From the NCBI GenBank assembly GCA_015847255.1, contig JADLZK010002585.1:1-64000 (forward strand): a DNA stretch of 64,000 nucleotides. The letters run 5' to 3'. The stretch comes from Hyparrhenia diplandra. Lineage: Eukaryota > Streptophyta > Magnoliopsida > Poales > Poaceae. Shown here piece by piece: positions 24,656-35,901 of the stretch. The translations under genes and the position numbers were made by a program. The notes under the pieces are model-generated. The model made no database searches, was not told where the DNA came from, and saw nothing but the letters and a program-made list of their open reading frames with translations. The first letter of the stretch is position 1, and each line of letters opens with the position of its first letter.

Positions 24656-25988
24656 TTATCGAAACACTAAAATGCAGCACATGATGAAGGATTTTTGCCG
24701 GGTAAATTCATGTACTCATTTTGATACGCTGGAGTGACTGAGGGTGGTATATAGTACCAGCTCATGTCATATGTGCAAAATGACTGGCTTCTCAATGCCC
24801 TTTGGGCTAGCTATATATGATTGGTTAAAGAAAAGAGTTTTGGCCACTCTTTTAGTTTGAACGGATTTGCTTTATTTATTTTAAGTATAATGATCATGTG
24901 TAGGTTTCTTTTTGGAGAAGATAATTTATATATTTTGGCCTCGCAGGATGATGGACCTTTCTTTGAACACAAGTATTCTGGACCAATAGGTTAGGTTTTC
25001 CGATTTTTTGAGGTACCAGGTATGTTCTAGCTAGACAAACTAATTAGTTAAGTTAACACCAGTCCAAGTCCATCTAACAATATGCTTTACGGACATATAT
25101 ATTGGTGTTTTAAGAATTTGAAAGAGAGTGGGATGAATTTTGGTGGATACAAATAAATAAAGTTGCTTTTATTTATGAATTTTTTCTCTACTAGGTTGCA
25201 GCGCCGGTCCTATATATGATTTTGGGGACCCCCTCTGGAGAACTCGTCATGAAAGCCCCTCTCGACTATATATATCTTGTAATATACTTTAACATAACAT
25301 GTTTGATAACTATCGAGAAACAATGTACACAAAAATGCAATTTATTTGTACTTCTAGAACTAATATGATTACCTTAAAGAAGAATGTATCCATTGCTTAC
25401 CATAAAAAAAATACTTCGTTGGGCATTTTTTTTATGCAATTTCTAACACCTAAATTAGAAGAAATCATGGCTAAATGACTACAAAGAACTATACAAATTA
25501 ATTTGTATTAAAAATGAAGAAGGAAAAATACCAAGATTGCCAATAATGGAAGAACGGAGAACCAAGATGTTGTTCTCGTTGTGGAGCCTTGCGCCCTTGC
25601 CTCATCGCCGCTGTTCCATCTCCCCGCCGTGAAGGACTGAACATTTACCATCGCAAATCGTGATCTCGCGTTTCCGTTCGTCTTGCCGCCGAGCGACGAG
25701 ATCGCAAGTTGCGGACTCAGGACTTGCTGCGTGCAGGCTGGAAACAATATAGTTGCCTTGTGGAGTCCTGGTCGTGGGAAACAAAGAGGCAAAGAGCCAA
25801 AAAAAAAAGGAGCCAACTGTCTAGTTGCTTTGCTTCCCACTGCTCTTTAGGTTGGCCTCGTAGAAAAGAAAAAAAGGCGTAGCCGATGGGTTGGTTTCTC
25901 ATAGACTATAGGCTATGGAGAGTTGCATACTTGGGCTTGGGCTCCTCCCCGCCTAGGTCCTCGGCCGTCGCACACCCTACCCCGCCCC
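24656..25988. other. Intergenic block with a possible hAT remnant
   Basis: 24.66-25.19 kb is AT-rich and featureless. From about 25199 the text CAGCGCCGGTCCT, and a right side ending CGCACACCCTACCCCGCCCCTA near 25990, look like the two ends of a decayed hAT element. I could not match an 8-bp target duplication, so this is only a suggestion. The three minus-strand frames at 25.5-25.9 kb are unrecognised. Confidence 0.3.
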
Positions 25989-25991
25989 TAA

Positions 25992-26347
25992 GAGCAAGTT
26001 TAATAAGCTTGGCTTATAGCCAAGCCAAGTCATCAAAGAGATTAGTATAAGAGCTAATTAACCTGCATAAATGAACTTGTCTCTTCATCTATTCAAAATA
26101 TTATTTTCTATTATTATGTAGGGCCCACACATTACTCATCGCATTCGTTTTTCACTCTCCAAACGAAGACGCGTGGTAGCGAGCATAGGTGGTGGCGGGG
26201 CCCTTGAACATGGGGAGCAGCGCAAGCGCTCGGCGCTGCATGCGTCGCCAAGCCCCTTCTATGTCCTCTGTTGTCTCTCCTCCACCTAGACATTTGCTGA
26301 TGTGTCTTGCCTATAAGCCAAGTTGAGGTGTATTATTGTCCCTGCTC
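25992..26347. mobile_element. Harbinger/Tourist-like MITE
   Basis: The 356-bp element has inverted termini GAGCAAGTTTAATAAGCTTGG and the complement of a right end reading GTATTATTGTCCCTGCTC. It is flanked by TAA on both sides (25989-25991 and 26348-26350), consistent with the 3-bp target of PIF/Harbinger. The interior has a short GC-rich part near 26.16-26.28 kb and no coding sequence. Confidence 0.7.
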
Positions 26348-26350
26348 TAA

Positions 26351-29092
26351 GGCCGGCCACGACTAATTGCATTTTTCTCTTCCTAATTTCAAACCTGCTG
26401 CAATTTCTAAGAACAGCGGCTTTTACTGCTCTGGTTGCTTCAAGCTCAATCATATCGATCAATGGATTATTGCTGCCAGTTGATGCCACCGGCCTAATAA
26501 CAAGAGTGGTTAGGGTGGGGAAAACAAAGCTCGTGAAAGTGAAGATCTATCGTTTGTAGCTGCAGAACCCGGGGGTATAGCCGTATAGGGCTCGTTAAGC
26601 ACAATGCGAGAATGCATGCACAAGACAGATTCTTCTCTATTTGCTCGTCACCTGCACACATGGTACAAGGCTAGGCTTCTTTTTGAGTTTAGATCGTACT
26701 CCTGTGCCAATGAAAAGCCTGTGTAGGTGCCTAAGAAAATGGCAACACAGCTCCCGTAAAATGCCATAGAGATGGGATAGACCGGGAGCTAGTGCTGAAA
26801 TTGAAGGACCACCTCTAGGTGTATTCTAGTTGCAAAATGTCCTGAAGTAAAATGGGCAATATTGCTAGCTGTGACGAAGACTAGTCACCCTCATAGGGTT
26901 GAATTAGAAGCACTCTAGTGTTTGAAGCGGCACATTCCCATATGGCCAGCTGAACTGAAGATGATGTGCTAGCATTGAAGGGTTCTCAAGATTTCAAACA
27001 AGAAGATATGATTAGCATTGCTTACACTGTACTGCACCATATACATAGCCTCCTATGAACTATAACATGTATATTAGGGTTTGTTTTTGGAACTAATAGT
27101 TGTTTGTCCACTACTTGCCCAAACTAGTTATTTGCTCGAACTAGTTATTAGATGCATAAAGTTTATTAGTCAACTTTGAACTAGTGAGTGGCCAGTTAAT
27201 TGGGTGTAACCTAAAAACTACTCCAGTCGTTAGTTCAACCTGTTGTATAGATGATTTAGGACTAAAGTTTAGTTGGTATTCAATCAGGGCCTAAGGTATT
27301 TCTGATAGAGCAACGCCGCGCCATGACGCCACGTGCCAAGTGCAAGAATAAAATTAAAGGGGAAACATTGGAATCCAAACACCAAACTCGTCAGATATTA
27401 TTGGCAAACCTCGGCCGGAGCTGCTATAGCCGTATATAGAGTACTGTAGCTGGAAACGCGTTCGGTACGCTAAAATAGTTCAGCACGATGACAGCTCAGC
27501 TGGCCAACGACAGAACTGAAACAGACGATGCCTTTGTTGATGGACTTGACCGCGCTGGTGCTTTTTTTGCCAGGTGGTTTGGTTGTGGCAGGACCAAGAG
27601 GATGCGTCCATGGCCAGCACGCGTGTACGCACCGCAGAGGCGGCCGGGAGCACTCCGTAGTCCCTGTCTTGTGGATCAAATCGGAAGGCTGTAGCATTAC
27701 CGATTTTTCGGCAGGTGACACACACACGAGAGTGTCAGAGAAAGCCATCGATTCGACCGACGCATGCGGCGGCGTGCATGCATGCGTGCGTTCTCAGATC
27801 AGACGGTGGTTACTGGTTGGACGGGCGGCGATGGAACAATCGCATCAGACGAGCGACGGGGCAGCGCTCGCATGCATGTCCCCCCCGACCCGAAGTAGTC
27901 CTGCCGTCCTAGGAGTAGGGAGTACAGATACGTGCTGCCACCATGCTTCCAATCCATGGAGAAACAAACCCTCAAGGCATGGCATGCATGCAGCTAAGTG
28001 TAGCTTACACGCCTTTTCCAGCAGGGGAACACATGACTTTAGACGGCACATTTTTGCTATGGCACTTTGATGCGTACTCCTCCTAGCTACAGGGATGTCA
28101 TCCATCCGCCTCTCCGGCCCTGACGATGATGCATGCTGAAGCTCAACAGAGGCAGAGTTGTGGGAAAGACGGTCCAGAGTAAGGCGTGTCAGAGTGTAAG
28201 TCGGGTGGCATGCATGCCACGGATCATTGAAGTCGGGCACAATATGGCAGACACGACAACCGATGCATTTGGTAGCAGGATGTCCAGCACCAGCAGATAG
28301 CGGCAGCAGCAGCAGGCACTGTACCCCTCGTAACCACAAGTACTATACGGCATGGCATGTCACACCATAGACACCATGAAAAATGGGTACTTGATTCATC
28401 TCCGGTATCAGTATTTAGGAGTAAGTAGCATGGGTGCAAATTGGTTTGGTCTTCATTTTTCGAAAACTCATTTTTCGAAAACTCTCTGGTATCTACACTA
28501 CTATGGCAAGATAAAAAAACATAGATAAACTTTGATGGGCAAATCCTCTGCTTCAAAAAACACCTAGAGTCATGTATTATATCGTCAAGCTAGAGTATTG
28601 GCATTGACTATTCATACACAAGAGGATGGCCAACATGTTAATGCAGGGACACATATATGACTAGAAGAAAAGGAGCTTGATGGGCTGCAAAAGAACTTGA
28701 AATACATTTTGATCAAATAGAATATAAAACTATATGAATACATTGTTACATATAGTTCTTGCAAAGTAAGTCGGGTATTGAGGAATACCTAACTTGATCC
28801 ACTCATGTTGAACATGAATTATTCCAACATGTATGGACACGGATTTAGGTCACATACAGAATATATGGAGGACGCGCAAAGGCACCTAGAAAAGCAAAAA
28901 AAAAAAAAAAAAAAAGTGAATCAACAATTTACTAAAAAACATATATAATGCAGATGCATCATCATTCTAGTGTGTATATAAAAATGTGATAGTCGACATA
29001 GATACAATAAAAGAGTTACGTGCGGATAAATGATAAGCATTGGATTAACATATCTAAGTTAGCTTTAAACACAAATCCAAAGACAAAGGTTA
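26351..29092. other. Intergenic block, no gene recognised
   Basis: Open frames at 27.47-28.34 kb on both strands (up to 180 codons) have no recognisable domain. There are repeated GCATGCATGC words at 27.77, 27.98 and 28.21 kb, a 15-bp tandem duplication ATTTTTCGAAAACTC at 28455-28484, and a run of about 20 A at 28896-28915. One MITE (27077-27291) lies inside and is listed separately. Confidence 0.4.
27077..27291. mobile_element. Tourist-like MITE
   Basis: The left end reads GGGTTTGTTTTTGGAACTAA and the right end, complemented, GGCCCTGATTGAATACCAAC followed by TAAACTTTAGTCC. This is the usual form of grass Tourist elements. TTA (27074-27076) is on the left and TAA (27292-27294) on the right. 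The target duplication is therefore not exact and the family call rests on the termini. Confidence 0.6.
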
Positions 29093-29095
29093 TTA

Positions 29096-29365
29096 GGGCT
29101 GTTTGGTTCCCAGCTATAATAACCTACCACAACTAACTTTTAGGCAAGTGTGGCAAGCCACAAAAAATATGAGGCAAAGAAATTGGTGGCCACACTTTGC
29201 TATAACTAAAGGAATCTTGTCACACTTCAGTACTCTATGACATGTGGAGCTGAATTTTTTTTTTACCTAAGGTTTATCACCAACCAAACACTTGCCAATT
29301 TGGTGAAACTTATCTAAACATGAAGTGTGACAAAGTGTGGCTAGCAACCAAACAGTGGTTTCTTA
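29096..29365. mobile_element. Tourist-like MITE
   Basis: The left terminus GGGCTGTTTGGTTCCCAGC pairs with a right terminus that reads, complemented, CCACTGTTTGGTTGCTAGCC. TTA precedes the left end. The right boundary is approximate because the exact second TTA is not adjacent. The inside repeats CACACTTYG-type words in both orientations and has no coding sequence. Confidence 0.65.
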
Positions 29366-32300
29366 CAATAATTCTAAACTATATTATATGATAATGCATG
29401 CAAGAGTGCAAGTAAAAGATATATATACATCTGTAACAAAAAATCTTATTGTTAACGTTGCTCTATATATTAATTTCTCTTTAACAAACAAATGAAGAAT
29501 CTCACGCAAGTTTTAATATACCGTGCGCAAACCTTAGCAAATACTACCTATGATGACACTTATCAGTTCAGAAAAGACAAATACAATACAGTCATTTACA
29601 GGTATACTGATCCGTACGGACAGGTGGAGCTCACATTTATGGGCATAAACAACAGTAGCAGTAGCAGGACGGTATCATACGGATACGGGTCTGCAGAGGT
29701 TTCTAATTCCTCACCTGACACATGCATCATGATGTTTAATCTCTCTCCCTCTCCCCTTATCCCTGCGCGGCATCCATTGATGCACAGTTTCAAACTATTG
29801 AACTCGAAGGACCTGTTTGGTGGACCATACGAGCTGCGTGCAGATACAGGAAGCAAGAATAGAGTGGCAAAAAGAAAAGCTAAAGCTGATGAAGGTAGGC
29901 CGGCCGGCTGAATTAAGCAGCCTTTCGTTATCCTAGAATTGTCATAACAAAGGGCCCATCTTTGACAGTTACAGGATCGGAGGATGAGGAGCTTTAGTTT
30001 CGGAATTGCTTCATCATGTTGCTAGTATGTGTCAGCAAATGGGCTTCGAAAGCGCCCGCTTCAATCCAGAGCTCACCTTAGCTTATTGCCGGATCTTGAA
30101 CAGTAATTGATCGACCCTGGCACTTTCTGTACAAAGTTGGTGAGGACACAGTCCCCATCCGGTCGACGTTAATTAAGGTCTGCTCTCTGATCCTACTGTA
30201 TTTTTGCCACATTATCGTCAATCGGCGACAGGTGCTTACGACGACGGCCTGGCCGGCGGTGTACTGTTCGCACCAATTTTTTCGCACACTTTCAGCACAA
30301 AACAACCAGGTGTTTCTTAATTTCCTTCCAAAATTTACTAACTTACCTGAGCGAAGAGGGATAGGAGTCAAAATCCCATTCGTCGTTTGCCTCCTCGCCA
30401 ATGACTGCGCACTGGAAGTCTTTGGAACCACCGGTCCTGAAGACAACAGAGTTGCATCGCTTGTGAACAAGCTGATGCGAGGAAGCTTGAGACTGTCACT
30501 GGTCACGAGCTGGTCGCAGAGGACGACGAAGACGATCGAGAAGCAGTGCTTGCCTCTAGCTAGAGTCCATACGACGTGACGCCCACACGTACGACGATAG
30601 ACTTTATGTAGCAGGAGGAAATGGGGAGAGGGTCGGAAGGAGAACGAAACTAACGGTGTGCATGCACTATGCAGTGGTTTTTACTAGCTCGCATCGCACC
30701 AGTGATCGAGCTATGTGTGTTACCGCAGCCAGTGCTGTGGTGTTTTTGGGATGGCGTGGCATCGATCGATAGATCGGGCGTGGCTTGGGGATGTCAACGT
30801 ACGTACCAGAGCGCACAGTATGCGTAACGGCTCACATGCCTGCCGGTGATCGAGAATAGCATATTAGCCGTGCGTACGTGTGCCTGACGTCTCACCGATC
30901 GAGCCGATCGGACGCGACGGTGCATACATGTACACCAAGCAAAAAAAGCACACCGGCCGGAGGCCAGGCCGTCTGGTGCGGTCGTTCAGATGCTCTCGTC
31001 GCGCCGCTTTCTTCATTCCCTGCCCTCCGGCCTCCGGATCGGAGGACCACGCACCGACGCACGCATGCGCCTTTGTATTGCTCGAAACCGAGTAAAAAGA
31101 CGACGCGCACATGACATGGCCCGGCCCGACGCGCCCGAGATCGATCGAGTCCCCTCTCTACTCTAGCCGGCCGGCAGCTACCGATCGAGATATGCACTAG
31201 ACGTGTTCGTTCTCCTTCCATCTCACCTCACCTTTCCCCACTAGCTACTGCTGCTACAGATAGGAGGAGCCTGCACTGTCTCTATCTCTATCTATCTCCG
31301 GCCAGGCCTCTATCGCAGACCAGCAGGCTTGGTTGGTGTACGGGTCATGCTTCCATAACATCTCCCCTTGATGGTGGATATTGGGACCTCATCGATCAGC
31401 CCATCATCAGTGGTCCAGGCGCCGGCCGGCGTGCGCAGCCTCTCCGGCAGGCCGGCGCGGCCTCCTCAGCACAGCTCGCTCTAGCTATCTAGCTAGCTAC
31501 TATATAGTATGCTGGTCTACCACTACGAGTACATTTCTGATCTATATCTAGTGTTTCTTTTAACTTTCTTGTCATGTACCTTCATGGCTAAAGAAATGGA
31601 CGAGCAGTGCCTGGCATTATACGTACGACGTCCAAAATACAAAGTAATAAAGGATTCAACGAGGAGATGGGTGCAAAATAATGCACTGGCGAGGGCCCAA
31701 CGCCCATGAGACGGTTGCTGGACGTCAAAGGCAACAGTAAGGTCTATCTTATCTTATTGTTACTTATTGGAGGCTCTCAACAGAGCCTCAATAATTCTCT
31801 CAGAAATAGAAACATATTATCATCTTTTGGTTTATATAGACTCATATCATCATTGATCATCATAAGATCTATTTTTTTTTTTCTAAAATAATCGTCTTAG
31901 ACATTAGGATAAACAACATAAAATAACCCCTAAATCGACATCTGAATTACACATATAAGGCATTACTTAAACATAATCTTTATTAATTACCTCCTTCCAA
32001 TTATGGTAGATAATAATCTAAGTAACCACTCCAATTTAAATATAAATCACCTAATTTAGTTATTATTAAAATAAAATATCCTCTCAAATCTACATGCGAA
32101 TATCAAAATTCATATCAAGTATCCATGCAAAGAGCGCTTTATAAATACAAGTTTCCTATACATCAGACTCCTCGATGATATTCAGTCGACGCTGCCCACC
32201 CAAAACGACGCCCACATCCGCCCGCCCCCCAACTTCTCTCTCTCGGTTCCGACTGACAATGAGAACATCCCCCGAAGAAAGCCAAAATTTCAGGCGTTTG

Positions 32301-34702
32301 TTATATAGTAATCCCCATATATATAGATATGTACCAAGGAAAATTTTAATAAATACAAAAGGAGCTTGACTTATTAGGTCATAACTAAAATGACTTACAA
32401 TCTGAAAAGAAGGGAGGTAGTACTATTTTGCATTATTACGCTTGAAGAACTGAGTAGTACTCTTTGAGTTCCAAATTGCATGTCATTCTGACTTTCTAGA
32501 TACATGGCTCACATCACGTTATGTCTTGATAAATAGTAAAAGTGTTATGTATATTCGAAAGGTAGAACGACTTCCAATTTCGAATCAAATTAAAGGTGAA
32601 ATGAAGAAGTTGTGTGCTATTAATCAAAAGGAAAAAAGCACTGCGAACAATTAATTAATCATCGATCACATGATACTGGAATATACTAAACATTGTACCC
32701 CTTGAACCATGTCTCATATGCAATATATTGCTATACCATCACATCATACAATACATGCTATGTTGGTGTTTTAATTTAGTGAGAGATGCTTTAATTTTCT
32801 TGGTCGAGAAAACCCAAAAAAGCTATACTGCACGGTACCTAACTGTGATTAGTCCCGATGATAGAAGCTTGTTCCCAACAAACTAGCTAGGATGGTTTTT
32901 ATGGCCATTAATCCTAACCCAAAGTTAGGATGGTTTCTATGGACATTAACCCAAAACCTTTACTACACCGTATATTTTAGATCATGGTGATGTTTATAGT
33001 TTTCATATAAGTTTTTGTCTTCATTCAAACTCATTTGAAAATTATATGATTTTATTTTTGTGTGGCTGTTTTAAGACAGTTGACTAAGTCAACTATCAGT
33101 AAAATCGATTTCTATTGATGGTTTATTTAATGAACTGGCCCTTTAAATCATCCACAAATCTACTTGTAGGGGCATAACTGTTTCTACAAATCTATATCTA
33201 GGGGACTGTTCATCATAAACTAATGACTTGTTAGAAACGGTTTTGCTCAGTGAACTTCCTCTGGGAAAAAATATGAAGCACCTGTAGTTGGAGACACATG
33301 GAGAATCATGAAACACCCACAAATAAGCTAGAGCCTCGTCCCCTAATTAATGCTAGCAAACACCTATGTGCTTTGCTTAATAATTAAGCTAGTTACTGTT
33401 CCTACGAGATACTTTTTGCGGTCCTGCTGCCGCATGTTCCAAGCTAGCCAGGCATCGCGAACGGCTCACTCGTCAAACAATAAAACCACTACCGTACCTC
33501 TAATAAACGCCCGCTAAGCCTAACCGCACAGCTGTGTTAACTGTACGGCGATCGCATCGCACGCATATCCTCCGATGATCAGGCGGCGATCGATCGTTGT
33601 GTTGGTCAGGTTGAGGCCACGACGTACGTACAGGGCTTAATTGAATAGCGCAGGCAGCACAGTGCGGCTGCGTACTCCTCGTAGCGCTGCATCAGCCCGG
33701 CCAGCCATGGCCACCTCCACCCGGCCTGCCGGCCTGCGGGATTAATTGGTGCAGCATGTGAGATGGAAGCATCCAACCACGTCCCAACAAAGGTGCATTA
33801 AGGCCCTGCTCAACTCACCCAGTGCAACGTACGCAATTGTATGCTACATGAGACAAAGCATTGCATCAGAGAAGGAGGGTAGATGGCTGTGCTTATTCTG
33901 GCACATCTGACGGCTCTGTGTGGCATGCCATGGCATCCGAGAGATGGAATCAGAAGCGAGCTAGGACGACGAGGCCGGCACGGCCTTGTCCCTGTCCAGG
34001 CCGGGCCCAAGAAACAACAAAGCTGGGCACTACTGGCGGTGCATGCATGCAGATGCAGCTGCGGCCGGCAGGACAAGCGCTGCTCGATCAGGTCGGCCGG
34101 ACCGGGGGCGGGGTGGGAAAACCGAAATAATTCCTGCCCGTTTCGGACACGCCGCGCGGGTCCCCTGCCGCGGCGGCACGGCACGGCACCCTCCTCTCCG
34201 TATCGTCTGCACTGCACACGCAAACACACTGCTCACCCCTGATGAGACCGTTGAGCTCGCCCCGTTACGTCGCTTTCGCAAGCACGCCACGCCTCGGCCC
34301 ATGTGCACGTACCTGGACCGGTCCAAGCGCCCGCCCGCCGTGGAACGGAAAGTGGACGGATCCGCCGCCCAGCGCTCTTCTTTTGCAACTGTACGTGTAG
34401 GTACTGTGCACGAGTCGCGATAGCGTCCCGCGCCGATCCGCCCCGTGCCGGCGTGCCGTGACAATGCCATGGGCCATGGGGGACCGCGTGAGGGTGGCCG
34501 AGGACGACGGGAGCGAGGCCGGGCTTCCACTAATCTCAATTGCATTGCTCTACAAGGGTCTAAAAATTTTGTAACCAAGAAGATACTTTTTGCGAAATTC
34601 AATTTGATCCAGTCGTGCTCCCGCTCGTGTACAATTATGCTTACATCCAAGAAAATCCAACCTAAAGAAAGAAGCGAACACTTGAGGACGACAATTGTGA
34701 TA
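29366..34702. other. Intergenic block, no gene recognised
   Basis: A 139-codon frame at 29492-29911 and frames at 30.08-30.58 kb have plausible length but no domain I recognise. 30.6-31.5 kb is rich in GATCGATC and GTACGTAC words. 31.7-32.5 kb is AT-rich. At 32.89 and 32.93 kb the segment AGGATGGTTTYTATGGMCAT occurs twice. 33.13-33.25 kb has CTACAAATCTA...AGGGG words like the subterminal repeats of CACTA elements. 33.8-34.5 kb is GC-rich with overlapping frames on both strands, none recognisable. Confidence 0.4.
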
Positions 34703-34704
34703 TA

Positions 34705-34941
34705 CACCCTCCGTCCACGAATAACTCATCATATTGGCTTTAAGACATAATGTTTGACCGCCCATCTTATTCAAAATTTTTATATAAACATCATCTATTT
34801 TGATACGACTTATTTTATCATTAGATATACTTTAATAATAATTTATTTATTTTATAAATTGTATAAAGAATTTGAATAAGAGGAGAGGTCAAACATGATG
34901 TCTGAAAAGTCAAAAGATAAGCTATTTGTGGACGGAGGGTG
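34705..34941. mobile_element. Stowaway MITE
   Basis: The termini CACCCTCCGTCCACGAATA and the complement of TATTTGTGGACGGAGGGTG match almost perfectly. TA flanks both sides (34703-34704 and 34942-34943). The 237-bp interior is AT-rich with no coding potential. It lies 89 bp left of the Tat-type Gypsy element. Confidence 0.9.
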
Positions 34942-35029
34942 TATGTTTGCTAGCTATAAAGATAATTGGCCATATCAAACTTGGACGCCCCTTGGCCAAA
35001 ACATCGTGGAGGCCGGTTCGAATAGGTGT

Positions 35030-35471
35030 TGTTGGGTCAGGGACTCCAAACACGCGGGACCTTGCACTCGCCGAGGCCTTGCGCGGGGCGAGACCTTGCG
35101 CCAAGGCCCAAGGCCCGCGCTAAGGGGGGGAGCTCACGCAGTGGTCCCGCCAAAGCGTTGCCTCGGGGGAGAGATGACGACCGCGAATCGAAAGATGACG
35201 TAGTAGAGAATTTAGGGTTTCTATTCTTTGCTTCACCCACCGTGGCTCACATCGGGGGGTGCGTTCTCTTTATAGATGTCCGGACAGCCACTAATCACAT
35301 TACAATTGTACCCGGGAATATGCCACAAATATTCTGGGGGGAACATCAAGTCCGAGGGCAACACGGTCTTCAACCTTGGCAGCTTGGGGGAGCCGTTCGT
35401 GCTTTTGGCCCGGCCCAGCCGAGAGAGCCGGCCTGCTGCCCTTGCGCCGGTTGCCCTCCAGCCTTGTTGGG
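35030..35471 (-). repeat. Left LTR (element 3' LTR) of the Tat-type element
   Basis: It starts TGTTGGGTCAGGGACTCC and matches 47166-47604 along its whole length up to CTTGWTGGG. After that it continues into AT-rich sequence (GAAATGTTGCCAATAG...) while the right copy continues into very GC-rich sequence. Either this copy is truncated or the right copy has an extension. The AT-rich piece starts TGTTGGGAAATG, which itself looks like an LTR start. Confidence 0.8.
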
Positions 35472-35862
35472 AAATGTTGCCAATAGAAGAAATACCCTTG
35501 TTTGGATCATATGCTGCGATTCTTCTTGGTCTTCTGGTTTAATTTGAGCAATGTGTACCGTATTTTGTAAATTTGGCTTCTGAAAAAGTTAAAATAAAAA
35601 GATTCTGGCAGTACATGTGCCGCGGCATGCGCTTGAAGCAAAAATAGACGTATTTTTGACTGTATTCTGATTCCGTAAATTTTATGACGATGATAGCACC
35701 TAAGACTTAGGTTTTATACATCTAAAAAGTTATGAGGGGTATAGCTTAGGCTTTCTTCTTTTTTGCGTTTTATTTTTATTGGCTTATGAATTAAATTTCG
35801 CATTTATCTCATAATTTTGAAGGCTGGTGGTACTGCGGAGGTTGATTGAATTGTGTGTGTGT

Positions 35863-35863
<1 letters not shown>

Positions 35864-35901
<38 letters not shown>

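Noticed and set aside
29492..29911. 139-codon open frame as a gene
   Set aside because: No recognisable motif, promoter or codon bias, so it could not be supported as coding.
30232..30579. 115-codon open frame as a gene
   Set aside because: Frames of similar length exist on both strands and neither has a known domain.
35011..35029. GGTTCG motif as part of a tRNA
   Set aside because: No acceptor stem or A box is nearby; it is just the flank of the Tat-type element.
35864..35899. Long T-run taken as the poly(A) tail of a minus-strand retroposon
   Set aside because: It ends in TTTACGCAG followed by coding-like text on the plus strand, so a splice-acceptor pyrimidine tract is more likely; no flanking duplication was found.
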